From contig JAHJZX010000035.1 of the NCBI GenBank assembly GCA_018826295.1, positions 62,001 through 126,000 of the forward strand: a stretch of DNA of 64,000 nt, given 5' to 3'. Every line of letters starts with the position of its first letter. The stretch's first letter is position 1. Shown here in pieces: positions 44,575 through 54,618 of this stretch. Source of the DNA: Gammaproteobacteria bacterium (GTDB lineage: Bacteria; Pseudomonadota; Gammaproteobacteria; Enterobacterales; Alteromonadaceae). Below the pieces are notes generated by a model. It made no database searches. It was not told where the DNA came from and saw nothing but the letters and a program-made list of their open reading frames with translations. The position numbers and the translations under genes are program-made.

Positions 44575-45330
44575 TTAATGCTTGGTGTTGCTTTGCAGAT
44601 ATTCGGCGGCCAGTTGCCGGTACTCTGCGCTGGCGTACAACTGATCTAAGGCCTGCTGTAATTTTTGCACAACGCTATCGGGCACGGCCGGGTTTAACGC
44701 CAGATAATTGGCGCCGACTACCGATAAATCCAGTACCGGCTCTACACTATCAAGGCCGTGTTGATACTGCGCCAGCCACACAGGCAAAATAAGTTCGGAC
44801 GCGATCAGCAAATCAACTTTATGTTGTAAAAACAATGCGACTGCATCAGATTTAGCCGCCAGGCCCAGCAGGTTTACCCCATGCTCAAAACCCTGGCTTT
44901 GCAAGTACATTTCGTAGACATCACCACGTGCCACAGCGATAACATATTGTTTGGCATCGTCCAGTGTAGCGGGGTTTATCTCGGGCCGGCTTTTTAAGCG
45001 GTACATACTGGCTTTAGAATGGGCCAGCGGCCCGACCCATTTAAACAGCGGTTCGCGTAAGGCGTTGCGCGAGGTGGAATATAAGGCGCCTTGGGGATCT
45101 TTGGTCGCCGCCTCATATGCACGTAACCAGGGGTACAGCCGAAATTGGCATTTTAGACCGGCGGTTTCACAACTGCGCCGCACCAGTTCGGTATTGAGCC
45201 CGGTGATACTGTCGGCTTCAATATAGCTGTAAGGCGGAAAGTGCTCAGTGTAGAGGTTCAGATGCTCGGCAACGACAGAAGTCACCAGACATAAACAGCC
45301 GATTATTATGCTGGTGCCAATTATCTTCAT
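44575..45330 (-). CDS. Periplasmic solute-binding protein (SBP_bac_3 family)
   Basis: 251 residues. Signal peptide (IIGTSIIIGCLCLVTSVVAE), then LYTEHFPPYSYIEADSITGL, typical of amino-acid-binding protein-like sensors of family 3, VARGDVYEMYLQSQGF and DLLIASELILPVW. No ABC permease is adjacent, so it is one of the orphan SBP_bac_3 proteins common in alteromonads. Ligand unknown. Confidence 0.85.
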   Translation of the reverse strand: MKIIGTSIIIGCLCLVTSVVAEHLNLYTEHFPPYSYIEADSITGLNTELVRRSCETAGLKCQFRLYPWLRAYEAATKDPQGALYSTSRNALREPLFKWVGPLAHSKASMYRLKSRPEINPATLDDAKQYVIAVARGDVYEMYLQSQGFEHGVNLLGLAAKSDAVALFLQHKVDLLIASELILPVWLAQYQHGLDSVEPVLDLSVVGANYLALNPAVPDSVVQKLQQALDQLYASAEYRQLAAEYLQSNTKH

Positions 45331-45420
45331 AGCGTCACCACTCTGCGTCAGTCTCTCACTTCTACAGCAAACTATGGCAGAGGGCGGGCAAAAGTGACAA
45401 GGTTTTTTCCATCCCCCGGA

Positions 45421-46197
45421 TTAGATACCATCACCGTCCATATGCAGGCCGCATTCACGGCCAAAGCCGTTAAAGCGGGTGTCTTCTTCGCTCATACCCA
45501 GTTCCAGTTTACGCGTGGAGTGGGTGTCACCGACAGAGACATAGCCTTGCTCCCATAGCGGGTGGTAGCTTAAGCCGTGTTCTTTTAAGTAATAAAACAC
45601 GTCTTTATTGCTCCAGTCGATAATTGGCTGAATTTTTACCACGCCGCGGCTAATCTCAAGGATGGCTTTGTCGGCGCGGCTGCTGCTTTGGCTGCGGCGC
45701 AAGCCGGTAAACCAGCTGCCGACATTCAGCTCCCGCAAGGCCCGTTGCATTGGCTCAACTTTATTTAACTGGTTGTACTGTTTAGTACCTTCAGCCGTTT
45801 GCCACAATTGGCCAAAACGCGCTTCCTGCCAGGCCGGGCTGAGCTCGGCGCGGTATACTTGCAGGTTCAGCTGCAACTGCGCTGTCAGCTGGTCAATAAA
45901 CTGATAGGTTTCCGGGAATAAATAACCGGTGTCGGTTAATACCACCGGAATATCCGGCTGCTGCTGCGTCACCAGATGCAGCATCACCGCTGCCTGAATA
46001 CCGAAACTGGAACTTAGCATCGGGCTTGACGGCAGGTTATCCAGCGCCCAGCGCACGCGTTCTGCTGCGCTAAGTGGGGTCAGAATATGATTAGCCTCAT
46101 CCAGCCAGGCTTGCTGGGTGGTATTATCCTGCTGCAATATAGTGCGAAACTTGCTGCTATCCGCCACTACAGCGACTTGTTTAGCTATGGAAGTCAT
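45421..46197 (-). CDS. cysH: Phosphoadenylylsulfate (PAPS) reductase
   Basis: 258 residues. PP-loop [51 protein letters not shown]; catalytic Cys249 in the ECGLH motif near the C-terminus. The single Cys with no CC pairs indicates a thioredoxin-dependent PAPS (not APS) reductase, consistent with the presence of cysC. Last gene of cysJIH; overlaps cysI by 17 bp. Confidence 0.95.
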   Translation of the reverse strand: MTSIAKQVAVVADSSKFRTILQQDNTTQQAWLDEANHILTPLSAAERVRWALDNLPSSPMLSSSFGIQAAVMLHLVTQQQPDIPVVLTDTGYLFPETYQFIDQLTAQLQLNLQVYRAELSPAWQEARFGQLWQTAEGTKQYNQLNKVEPMQRALRELNVGSWFTGLRRSQSSSRADKAILEISRGVVKIQPIIDWSNKDVFYYLKEHGLSYHPLWEQGYVSVGDTHSTRKLELGMSEEDTRFNGFGRECGLHMDGDGI

Positions 46198-47902
46198 CTT
46201 TTGGCACCACTACCGGTGCTATTACACCGGCCCTTATCACGAAATCACCAAAGCCTTCGCTGCTGCTATTACGCTCAAGCGCCCAGCGGCCAATTAAGCC
46301 ATCCAGTGTAGCTAAAATGTCTGCTTCGCCGACGTTATCCAGCAGCAGGCGCGGAATACGGGTACCTTCACGGTTACCGCCCAGATACAGGTTGTATTTA
46401 CCCGGGCCACGGCCCACCAGACCCACCTCGGCCAGCATGGCGCGGCCACAACCATTCGGGCAGCCGGTAACGCGCAATACGATATGTTCGTCGGCAACGT
46501 TGTGTTTGCCCAGTAAGGCTTCTACCTTAGTAACCAACTCTGGCAAATAGCGCTCGGCCTCGGCCATCGCCAGCGGGCAGGTTGGAAACGACACACAGGC
46601 CATCGAGTTTTTACGCTGTTCGCTGTGGCCGTCATCAATTAAGCCGTGGCTGCGGGCAAGAGCCTCAATTTCGGCTTTCTGCGTGGTCGGCACGCCGGCA
46701 ATAATCAGGTTTTGGTTGGCGGTCATGCGCAAATCGCCCTGATGGACAGCAGCAATTTTCGCCAAACCGGTTTTTAAGGGTTTGCCGGGGAAATCCAGCA
46801 CCCGGCCATTTTCAATAAACAACGTTAAGTGGTGCTTGCCGTCTATACCTTCAACCCAGCCAATACGATCGCCGCGGCTGGTAAAGCTGTATGGCACCAC
46901 TGGCGCAAAAGCCACACCGGTGCGCGCTTCTACTTCAGCACGAAAAGCGTCCAGGCCGATGCGGTCAATAGTGTATTTGGTCTTGGCATTTTTACGGTTT
47001 GAGCGGTTGCCGTAATCACGCTGTACCGTTACCACATGCTCGGCCACTTTTAACGTATGTTCCAGCGTAACATAGCCCAGATCATCCGCCATGCGCGGGT
47101 AAGTGGCGTTATCGCCAAAGGTCATGGCTAAACCGCCGCCGACTAATACGTTAAAGCCGACCAACTGGCCTTTTTCGGCTACCGCGACAAAGGTTAAATC
47201 GTTGGCGTGAACGTCAATATCGTTATGTGGCGGAATAACCACCGCAGTTTTAAATTTACGCGGCAGGTAGTTATCACCGAGGATAGGTTCGACTTCGGTG
47301 GTTTCAACTTTTTCTTCATCCAGCCAGATCTCAGCATAGGCGCGGGTTTTCGGCAGTAAATGCTCGCTAATTTTCGCTGCCCATTGATACGCTTGCTGAT
47401 GTAACTCAGACTCGACCGGGTTAGAGGTACACAGCACGTTACGGTTAACATCACCGGCGGTGGCGATGGAATCAATGCCAATGCTGTGTAAAAACTGATG
47501 CATCGGCTTAATGTGCGGCTTTAACACACCGTGAAACTGAAAGGTTTGCCGTGTGGTTAAACGGATACTGCCGTACATGGTGTTGTCGCCGGCAAATTTA
47601 TCAATCGCTAACCACTGCTGCGGCGTAATAATGCCGCCCGGCATACGGGCACGCAGCATGACATTGTGCAGCGGCTCAAGTTTTTGCGCGGTGCGCTCGG
47701 CACGAATATCGCGATCATCCTGCTGATACATGCCGTGAAAGCGGATCAGCATAAAGTTATCACCGTTAAAACCACCGGTGATCTCATCTTTCAAATCAGC
47801 TTCGATGCTACCGCGTAAATGCTGACTTTCGGCTTTTAAGCGCTCGTTATCAGACAGTGCACCCGGTGCCACTAAATCTGGATTAATTGGATACTGGCTC
47901 AT
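46181..47902 (-). CDS. cysI: Sulfite reductase hemoprotein subunit
   Basis: 573 residues. Siroheme/4Fe-4S ligands in [20 protein letters not shown] and [27 protein letters not shown] near the N-terminal half. Reduces sulfite to sulfide using electrons from CysJ. One-base overlap with cysJ. Depends on siroheme from cysG in the same window. Confidence 0.97.
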   Translation of the reverse strand: MSQYPINPDLVAPGALSDNERLKAESQHLRGSIEADLKDEITGGFNGDNFMLIRFHGMYQQDDRDIRAERTAQKLEPLHNVMLRARMPGGIITPQQWLAIDKFAGDNTMYGSIRLTTRQTFQFHGVLKPHIKPMHQFLHSIGIDSIATAGDVNRNVLCTSNPVESELHQQAYQWAAKISEHLLPKTRAYAEIWLDEEKVETTEVEPILGDNYLPRKFKTAVVIPPHNDIDVHANDLTFVAVAEKGQLVGFNVLVGGGLAMTFGDNATYPRMADDLGYVTLEHTLKVAEHVVTVQRDYGNRSNRKNAKTKYTIDRIGLDAFRAEVEARTGVAFAPVVPYSFTSRGDRIGWVEGIDGKHHLTLFIENGRVLDFPGKPLKTGLAKIAAVHQGDLRMTANQNLIIAGVPTTQKAEIEALARSHGLIDDGHSEQRKNSMACVSFPTCPLAMAEAERYLPELVTKVEALLGKHNVADEHIVLRVTGCPNGCGRAMLAEVGLVGRGPGKYNLYLGGNREGTRIPRLLLDNVGEADILATLDGLIGRWALERNSSSEGFGDFVIRAGVIAPVVVPKDDFHS

Positions 47903-49731
47903 TAATACACGTCCTTCTGATAACGTTTTGCGACACGTAATTCGTCTAAGTAAGCTTGCGCTTGTTCAGCGCTTTTAGCGCCATATTGTTGCACTATATC
48001 CAGCAAGGCTTGCTGCACATCTTTGGCCATCCGGTTGGCATCACCACAAATATACAGGTGGGCGCCTTGCTCCAGCCATTGCCACACTTCGCTGCCGTGT
48101 TGGCGCAGCTTGTCCTGCACATACACCTTAGCTGCCTGATCACGGCTAAAGGCCACATCCAGTTTAGTTAACAGGCCACGCTTGAGGTAACTTTGCAGCT
48201 CCAGCTGGTATAAAAAGTCCTGGGTAAAATGCGGGTTACCAAAAAACAACCAGTTTTTACCGCTGGCACCGTTGGCATCACGCTGTTGTAAAAAGGCGCG
48301 AAACGGCGCTATACCGGTGCCGGGGCCAATCATGATCACCGGCGTATCGTCACTGGCCGGTAAGCGGAAATTATTATTCTGTTCAATAAAGACCTTAACG
48401 TTATCGCCTTCATTTAAGCGCTCGGCTAAAAAGCCCGATGCACCACCTAAATGCGGCTGGCCGTAAGCGTCATAGCGTACTACGCCAACGGTTAAATGTA
48501 CTTCGTCTTCCACTTCGGCCTGAGCTGAAGCTATGGAATACAGCCGCGGTTGCTGCTTACGCAGCGCATCAACTAACTGCTGGGCGCTCAGTAGCCCGGG
48601 ATGGTCGCGGACTATATCGATAATCTGCCGCTCGTTAATGTAAGCGCGCAGTGCAGTTTTGTCGGCAGCCAGCGCGGCTAATGCGGCATTGTTGGTGGCG
48701 GCGGCATATTTCTCGACAAAGGCCGGGTACGACTGTGTCAGCTCAAGCTGTTCGGTTAACGCCTGCTCTACCGTCAGGCTGTCGCTGCCAAGGGTCACCG
48801 GGGTATCGCGCGCTATGGCGGTTAATAACAACAGCTCGCGTACCAGCGCCGGATCATTTAAGAAGTACACCCCCAGCGCATCACCCGGCTGGTAAGTTAA
48901 ACCACTGCCGGCTAATGAAATTTCAATATGACGCACATCTTTAGTAGAGTCGCGGCCGGTAATTTTCTGGTTGGTGTACAGCTCGGCAGCGAACGGCTGT
49001 TGCTTGTTGTACTGGCTTACCGCACCTGCCGTAGCATCACTACCCGGCGAATCCACGCGGGGCCAGGCAATAACCTGTGCCGAAGGACCGGCAGCAGCGG
49101 TTAATTCCGGTTCCAGCTTAGCAACCAATTCGTTGCTCCAGCTGTCAGCCTGGGCCTGATAATCGACGTCTAAATCGCTGCGCGCCAGTACCGAAGTCGC
49201 GCCCAGTTCAGCTAAACGCTGATCAAAGTCTTGTGCGGTCTTGCAGAAAAATTCATAGCTGGTGTCGCCCAGGCCCAGCACGGCATATTTCAGGCCAGCT
49301 AATTTCGGTGCTTTTTTGCTAAACAAGAAATTGTGCAGGCCAATAGCATTTTCCGGCGGTTCACCTTCGCCATAGGTGGAGGTCACAATCACCAGGTACT
49401 GCTCATTCTTCAGCTGAGTGGTTTTGTAATCGGCCATATCCACTACTTTCGCCACCAGGCCTTTACCCTGTGCCTGTTTAGCTAAGGCTTCGGCAACATG
49501 ACGGGCATTACCGGTTTGCGAGCCAAATAAAATAGTCAGGCTGGCGCTGGCCTGCGCCACTGCGGGTGCGGCCTGGCCAGCAACTTGCCCCGCTAGCTGG
49601 GCACTGGCTGCCAGATAGCCGCTGACCCAGGCTTGCTGGATAGGGTTTAACTGGCTGACTAAGCCCTGCAACTGATTAACTTGCTGCTCGGACAGCGGAC
49701 TGGCCTGCGCCACTAACGAAGATAAAAGCAT
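47902..49731 (-). CDS. cysJ: Sulfite reductase flavoprotein subunit
   Basis: 609 residues. FMN domain ([48 protein letters not shown]), FAD domain ([20 protein letters not shown]), NADPH site ([19 protein letters not shown]) and C-terminal [16 protein letters not shown]. First gene of cysJIH. Confidence 0.97.
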   Translation of the reverse strand: MLLSSLVAQASPLSEQQVNQLQGLVSQLNPIQQAWVSGYLAASAQLAGQVAGQAAPAVAQASASLTILFGSQTGNARHVAEALAKQAQGKGLVAKVVDMADYKTTQLKNEQYLVIVTSTYGEGEPPENAIGLHNFLFSKKAPKLAGLKYAVLGLGDTSYEFFCKTAQDFDQRLAELGATSVLARSDLDVDYQAQADSWSNELVAKLEPELTAAAGPSAQVIAWPRVDSPGSDATAGAVSQYNKQQPFAAELYTNQKITGRDSTKDVRHIEISLAGSGLTYQPGDALGVYFLNDPALVRELLLLTAIARDTPVTLGSDSLTVEQALTEQLELTQSYPAFVEKYAAATNNAALAALAADKTALRAYINERQIIDIVRDHPGLLSAQQLVDALRKQQPRLYSIASAQAEVEDEVHLTVGVVRYDAYGQPHLGGASGFLAERLNEGDNVKVFIEQNNNFRLPASDDTPVIMIGPGTGIAPFRAFLQQRDANGASGKNWLFFGNPHFTQDFLYQLELQSYLKRGLLTKLDVAFSRDQAAKVYVQDKLRQHGSEVWQWLEQGAHLYICGDANRMAKDVQQALLDIVQQYGAKSAEQAQAYLDELRVAKRYQKDVY

Positions 49732-50019
49732 AAAACACCCTGCACACCATAATTGCAGGCATTTTAGCCGTCTATATGTATGCCGGTAAAAGAATGGATC
49801 TCTCTTCTTTATTCCAATAAGTAATTAAAAACCGGTAACACTGTTGCGCTACCGTACTGATAAACAGACTAAAAAGTAGTGAAAATTACTAAGTTAAGCC
49901 GGAAGCTTAAAGTGATTTTAAAAATATATCGTTAAATAACAGCTAGTTAAAAATTGGCATTATCTTTGTAATAGCTTGAACGTAATCAACAGCGGCCAAA
50001 AGCCTAAAGGACAACAGCA
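49732..50019. promoter_or_regulatory. AT-rich divergent control region, cysJ / yggN-like gene
   Basis: 288 bp, markedly AT-rich (for example 49861-49980), holding the promoters of cysJIH (minus) and of the DUF2884 gene (plus). AGTA-GTGAAAAT-TACT near 49877-49892 is an imperfect dyad. A CysB site is expected for cysJIH, but its consensus is too loose for me to place. No ORF or RNA gene seen. Confidence 0.4.
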
Positions 50020-50835
50020 ATGAAAAGCTTACTTATCGCCAGTGGTTTTGTATTAACCAGTTTAAGCAGCGCCGTCATGGCGCATGACAATACCAGCTGT
50101 AATGTCAACTTTGATAAAGATTTAGCCATCAGCAGCGCCCATGTCAGCATGAAAGATGCCGGCGCTGAGTTGTGGCGCATTAACGATAATGGTGAATTAT
50201 GGCTGCAAGGCAAAGCGGTAAAAACCGATAGCAGCACCCGTGTGTTGTTGCGCGATTATCAAGCCGGAATCCGTACCCAAACATTGGAAACAGTCGCCTT
50301 GGTAGAAGATGCGCTGGTGCTGGCTGCTGATGCGGTTAACTCAGTACTGACTGAATTAACCGGCGACACGCTGGAGCAACACCCGGCACTGCAAAATGCC
50401 ATGGATAAAATTCGAGCTTCTGCCGCCGGCGTGGTTAAACGAGATGGCGACGATATTTTTATTTATGGTAGTCGTTTTGACAGTATTGATGAGGCCTTTG
50501 GCCCAGAGTTTGAGCAGGCGATAGAGCAGGCGGTAACGCAATCGATGGGCAGCATTTTTATTATTATCGGCAAGGCCATGGCCAGTGGCGAAGGCACCTT
50601 TGAGCAGCGGATGGAAGCTTTTGGTGAGCGCATGGAGCGCTTTGGTGAAGATTTAGAAGCTCGGATGCAAAGCAAAAGCCAGTTGCTGGAACAGCGTGGC
50701 GATGCCATGTGCGCCAACCTGCAACAGCTGGATGCACTGGAAACGCAAATTCAGCAACTGTTACCACAGATGCAGCAGTACGATTTAATTGAGGTGGGCA
50801 GCAGCAAAACCACTGCCTTTTATCTGTTTAACTAA
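50020..50835 (+). CDS. YggN-like periplasmic protein (DUF2884)
   Basis: 271 residues. Signal peptide (IASGFVLTSLSSAVMAHD), then CNVNFDKDLAISSAHVSM and WRINDNGELWLQGKAV, the conserved start of DUF2884/YggN proteins. C-terminal amphipathic helices (FEQRMEAFGERMERFGEDLE) and two further cysteines. Function unknown; periplasmic. Confidence 0.85.
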   Translation: MKSLLIASGFVLTSLSSAVMAHDNTSCNVNFDKDLAISSAHVSMKDAGAELWRINDNGELWLQGKAVKTDSSTRVLLRDYQAGIRTQTLETVALVEDALVLAADAVNSVLTELTGDTLEQHPALQNAMDKIRASAAGVVKRDGDDIFIYGSRFDSIDEAFGPEFEQAIEQAVTQSMGSIFIIIGKAMASGEGTFEQRMEAFGERMERFGEDLEARMQSKSQLLEQRGDAMCANLQQLDALETQIQQLLPQMQQYDLIEVGSSKTTAFYLFN

Positions 50836-50885
50836 CCATAGCTTGAGTTAACAAGGTTTCGTGTTCTATCCCAACCACGACTTTG

Positions 50886-50920
50886 GCGCGCTGCTCTCAT
50901 CCTGACAGCGCGTCTTTTTT
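50886..50920 (+). terminator. Rho-independent terminator
   Basis: CGCGCTG pairs with CAGCGCG around a loop of about 12 nt and is followed by TCTTTTTT. It lies about 50 bp after the YggN-like gene and 85 bp before the RidA gene. Confidence 0.75.
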
Positions 50921-51004
50921 AACAACAAGCTGCTTTGACTGCTCCGACTGGTTATCTGCTGTGCTTCAGGTTAGCCTGTTCGCTACCAAAAGAAGGAGTA
51001 AGCA

Positions 51005-51352
51005 ATGACGATACAACGTATTTTACCTGCCGCCCGCTATTCAGAGGCAGTGATAGTAAATGGTTTAATTTTTTGTGCCGGTATGGTGCCGGATACGCAC
51101 AGCAGTGATGCTACATTGCAAACCGAGGATGTGCTGGCGCAAATTGATAGCTTGCTGGCCCAATGTGGCAGTGATAAAAGCAAACTGGTCGATGCCACTA
51201 TTTATTTAGCTGACATGGCCGACTACGCCGCGATGAATCTGGCCTGGGACAACTGGGTGGCACCGGGTAATGCGCCGGCCCGCGCCACAGTTGCAGCCAA
51301 ACTGGCTGATCCGCGCTGGAAAGTGGAGATTAAAATCGTCGCCGCTCAATAA
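51005..51352 (+). CDS. RidA family protein
   Basis: 115 residues. FCAGMVPDTHSSDATLQTED is the family Gly-rich start; NAPARATVAAKLADPRWKVE carries the conserved Arg that binds the carboxylate of imine/enamine substrates, and EIKIVAA the C-terminus. Probably hydrolyses reactive enamines. AAGGAG precedes the ATG. Subfamily not determined. Confidence 0.88.
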   Translation: MTIQRILPAARYSEAVIVNGLIFCAGMVPDTHSSDATLQTEDVLAQIDSLLAQCGSDKSKLVDATIYLADMADYAAMNLAWDNWVAPGNAPARATVAAKLADPRWKVEIKIVAAQ

Positions 51353-51372
51353 GCCCTGTTAAGGAAGTTGTT

Positions 51373-52200
51373 ATGTCTAACCCGTTAATGTTATTGCAAC
51401 ACTGTTGGTTGTATGCTGGTTTTGAATTGCGCCGGTTATGGCAAACCCGTCCCGGCCTGATGACGCTGGCGGCTACTGCCGTGATCTGGGCGCTGTTGTT
51501 TCGCTACGCCATAGTGCCGGCAGCCGATTTAATTGCCTCACGCGGCTTTGTAAATCTTATCAGCAGCTTGTTTGGTAACGCCGGGTTACAACAGTTAAGC
51601 AGTTGGCCCACGCCGGAACTGGCAGTGTATTGGTTTTTCAGTCTGCTGTTATTGCCGTTGTTCAGCCTGTTTTTTACCGCTAATCAATTATGCAGTGATT
51701 TAGAGCGCGGCACTTTGCGTTTTCTCAGCTTGCGCAGCAGCCGCAGTAGCATAGTATTGGGCCGCTTTGCCGGCCAGATGTTGGTACAAGCCAGCCTGAT
51801 CCTACTGACATTGCTGGCAACCTTAGTATTGTCGGCCTGGCGTGCCGGTGGTTTGTCGGCAGATATGCTAAATGCCATGGCTGTCATTTTTGTTAATCTG
51901 TTACTGGTGTTACTGCCCTTTACCGCGCTGATGAGTGTATTTTCAGCCCTGGTACGCACGGCTAAACTGGCTGTCAGTCTGGCAATAGTCAGTCTTGGCC
52001 TGTGTTTTGGCCTGCTAAGCTGGTTTATCTTTTACTTTCCTGATTTCCTGTTTTTACTTGGCTACCTGCCTGGCACCCAGGTTATACAACTGTTAGCGCT
52101 GCACGGCTGGCAAACACTGCAACATGCCGCACTGCCGCTGGGGCAAAGTGTGGTGTTACTTGCCCTGGCCACTTTAGCGGTTAAGCGGAGAGCATTATGA
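51373..52200 (+). CDS. ABC-2 permease
   Basis: 275 residues, about six membrane helices (LMTLAATAVIWALLFRYAIV; YWFFSLLLLPLFSLFFTANQ; FVNLLLVLLPFTALMSVFSA). The region LCSDLERGTLRFLSLRSSRS is a typical cytoplasmic coupling segment of ABC2_membrane_2 proteins. Overlaps its ATPase gene by 4 bp. Substrate unknown. Confidence 0.85.
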   Translation: MSNPLMLLQHCWLYAGFELRRLWQTRPGLMTLAATAVIWALLFRYAIVPAADLIASRGFVNLISSLFGNAGLQQLSSWPTPELAVYWFFSLLLLPLFSLFFTANQLCSDLERGTLRFLSLRSSRSSIVLGRFAGQMLVQASLILLTLLATLVLSAWRAGGLSADMLNAMAVIFVNLLLVLLPFTALMSVFSALVRTAKLAVSLAIVSLGLCFGLLSWFIFYFPDFLFLLGYLPGTQVIQLLALHGWQTLQHAALPLGQSVVLLALATLAVKRRAL

Positions 52201-53108
52201 GTAGTTTAATTCGTTGTGACGGCCTGACTAAGCAATTTGGCAGCAAAACGGCATTGCAGCAGGTTAGCTTTGAGCTACAACAAGGTGATACCGCAGCACT
52301 GATTGGCCCAAACGGGGCCGGTAAAACCACGTTATTTAGTATTCTATGCGGCTATTTACCTGCTACTGGCGGCCAGGCACAACTGCTGGGCCACCGGGCC
52401 GGCAGCAGTGCTTTGTTTGGTCGCATTGGCGCCTTACCGCAGGATGCGCAGTTCGATCCGGGTTTCAGTATTGGTGAGCAGCTGCAGTTTTATGGCCGGT
52501 TACAAGGGTTAAGTTCTAAAGCGGCAGTGGCTGAAACCGCAAGGGTGTTGACGTTGGTGGGGCTGGCTGCTGAGGCCGGGCACAAAGCGGCTGCGTTAAG
52601 TCATGGTATGCGTAAGCGTGCTGCGATAGCACAAGCTTTTATTGGCCGGCCAGAGCTGGTGTTGCTGGATGAACCCACTGCCGGGCTGGATCCGGCCAAT
52701 GCCCTGGCTATCCGGCAGTTAATTAGCCAGCTTAGCGGTCAGGTTAGTTTTTTGATTAGCTCGCACAATATTTTTGAGCTGGAGCAATTGTGCAACAAGG
52801 TGCTGTATCTGGATAAAGGCCTATTGCAGGCCAGTGAAACTGCAGCCGTGCAGTCTGACGCGCCACACTACCTGACCTTACAACTGGAGCAGGAAAGCAG
52901 CGACAGCTTACTGCAGGCAATAAAACTGCTGCCGGGTTTAATCAGCGTACAGCAACCGCAGAAAAAACAATTGGTTTTGCGCGTGCAGCGTGACCTGGCA
53001 GACAGTTTTGATATCAGTTTGCTGCAATGTCTGGCGGCGCACGGCTGGCGTTACCGCAGCTTGACACAAGGCCAGACACTGGAGCAGAAACTGTTTGATA
53101 TTGCCTAA
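52197..53108 (+). CDS. ABC transporter ATP-binding protein
   Basis: 303 residues. Walker A GPNGAGKTTLFSILCGYLPA, signature ALSHGMRKRAAIAQAF (LSHGM in place of LSGGQ), Walker B ELVLLDEPTAGLDPANAL, H-loop ISSHNIFELEQLCN. Works with the preceding permease. Its stop overlaps the stop of the convergent metzincin-like gene by 4 bp. Confidence 0.92.
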   Translation: MSSLIRCDGLTKQFGSKTALQQVSFELQQGDTAALIGPNGAGKTTLFSILCGYLPATGGQAQLLGHRAGSSALFGRIGALPQDAQFDPGFSIGEQLQFYGRLQGLSSKAAVAETARVLTLVGLAAEAGHKAAALSHGMRKRAAIAQAFIGRPELVLLDEPTAGLDPANALAIRQLISQLSGQVSFLISSHNIFELEQLCNKVLYLDKGLLQASETAAVQSDAPHYLTLQLEQESSDSLLQAIKLLPGLISVQQPQKKQLVLRVQRDLADSFDISLLQCLAAHGWRYRSLTQGQTLEQKLFDIA

Positions 53109-54028
53109 AAATTACACTGCTGGTTTAGTGAACTGATATCGCTGCGGCTAAGCTCGCTATTGGCCGGATTAAAGATGTCAGACATGATGGATGCACTATT
53201 GCTGTTATGGCCCAGCCCCAGCGCGTGGCCAAACTGATGAGCAATGGTCTGGATCAGGCTGGCATTAGTTTTATAAGCGAAAATGGTCATAGTACGCTGG
53301 CCATTTTCTATCTGCATTTCGCCAAATTCTATGGCTGGCGTGCTATCAGGCTTTGACTGACGGACATGGTTGTCGCGACTCATGCTGTTGCGGTAGTCGC
53401 GTTCCTGCGACAGTTGATCACTCAGCTGATCTATCGCTTCTTCTTCGTACTCAAGGCGTTGTTGTCTTTGTTGCAAGGATGCCTGCTGTTGCTGGTAGGC
53501 CGCGCTGCCCCATGTACCGGAATCTCTGCTTCGCATTTCCAGCACGGCCATATCGCGGTCCAGCTGGGCTTTATCATTGTGGTAGGCTGTTGAGCGCTGG
53601 TTTAGCCGGCTTTGCTGCTGTTGCAGGGTTTCGTCACGTATATCACTGCGGTTGCTGGTTTGATACTGCCGGCTTTTTTGTAATGCCAGCTGCAGTAATT
53701 GTTGTTGCTGGCTGTCATAGCGAAAATGTATTGCAAAGCCATCCAGGCTGTCGTAGCGGAACAGCTCAGTGCTAAAAGCTTTATTCCATAATTGTGCCGC
53801 TTCGTGTGCCGCTTGTTCGGCCTGGTCTGCGGTTAAACCAAAGTTGGGGTCTAACTCGCCAAGGCGCCATAATACCGGTGCCTGGCACAGTTCCTTTTGC
53901 ATTCTGCTGTCTGCCGCTTGATTAAGCAGCATTGGCATAGCGCGGTTTATGCTCATCGGCGTAACAAACAATATATTTAAAGCTGCTATTAACGCGACGC
54001 CGAACAAAATTTTTATTGCTAACTTCAT
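53105..54028 (-). CDS. Matrixin-like protein with catalytic Glu replaced by Gln
   Basis: 307 residues. N-terminal membrane segment (AIKILFGVALIAALNILFV), a long glutamine-rich coiled-coil middle (about 110-215) and a C-terminal metzincin domain. The zinc motif reads HQFGHALGLGHNSNSASIM; family peptidases have HExxHxxGxxH, and the codon here is CAG. All three zinc histidines remain. Probably inactive as a protease, perhaps a binding or decoy partner. A paralogue at 60009 has the Glu. No direct operon partner. Confidence 0.82.
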   Translation of the reverse strand: MKLAIKILFGVALIAALNILFVTPMSINRAMPMLLNQAADSRMQKELCQAPVLWRLGELDPNFGLTADQAEQAAHEAAQLWNKAFSTELFRYDSLDGFAIHFRYDSQQQQLLQLALQKSRQYQTSNRSDIRDETLQQQQSRLNQRSTAYHNDKAQLDRDMAVLEMRSRDSGTWGSAAYQQQQASLQQRQQRLEYEEEAIDQLSDQLSQERDYRNSMSRDNHVRQSKPDSTPAIEFGEMQIENGQRTMTIFAYKTNASLIQTIAHQFGHALGLGHNSNSASIMSDIFNPANSELSRSDISSLNQQCNF

Positions 54029-54134
54029 TACTCTTCCTGATCAAATGATGTTGTCTCAACCTAGCCAAACTGATTGACCGCTTTGTATGGCTTACGTTAA
54101 TGTGCAGCATATCAAGTGTTAAGGAGTAAGGTAA

Positions 54135-54581
54135 ATGGATATAGCAACCTTATGGATCATTATTGGTATTGTATTAATACTCACTGAGCTATTAGCCACC
54201 AGTATAGTGGCGGTGTTTTTTGGCATTGCCGCCATAGTGGTGGGTTTGTTACTGCATTTTGGCCTGATTGAAAGCTATGGTAACCAATTTTTGTTGTTTG
54301 GCGTGCTGTCGCTGGCGTTATTACTGGGGGTGCGCGGCCATTTTAAACGTTGGTTTGTCGGTTATACCGCCGACAGTAATGAGCAACCCAGCCAGTTTAG
54401 CCAGGACCTGGGCAGCCGGGTAAGTGTGCACAGCGACTTCGTTAATGGGGCCGGCCGGGTGGTACTAAATGGCGTACAGTGGGATGCCGAATCGAGCGAC
54501 GCGTTAAAGGCCGGTGACGTCGCCTGGGTCGTGGCAAACCAGGGTATTAAACTGACAGTGTCGGCCAATAAACCTGTATAA
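54135..54581 (+). CDS. NfeD family membrane protein
   Basis: 148 residues. Two or three N-terminal membrane helices (LWIIIGIVLILTELLATSIV; FLLFGVLSLALLLGVRG) and a C-terminal OB-fold-like domain (NGAGRVVLNGVQWDAES, then DVAWVVANQGIKLTV). NfeD proteins partner with SPFH proteins; the next gene is one. Good site AAGGAG. Confidence 0.9.
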   Translation: MDIATLWIIIGIVLILTELLATSIVAVFFGIAAIVVGLLLHFGLIESYGNQFLLFGVLSLALLLGVRGHFKRWFVGYTADSNEQPSQFSQDLGSRVSVHSDFVNGAGRVVLNGVQWDAESSDALKAGDVAWVVANQGIKLTVSANKPV

Positions 54582-54618
54582 CTTTTTTATAAACCATCTG
54601 TTTTAAGGAGTAAAAGTG

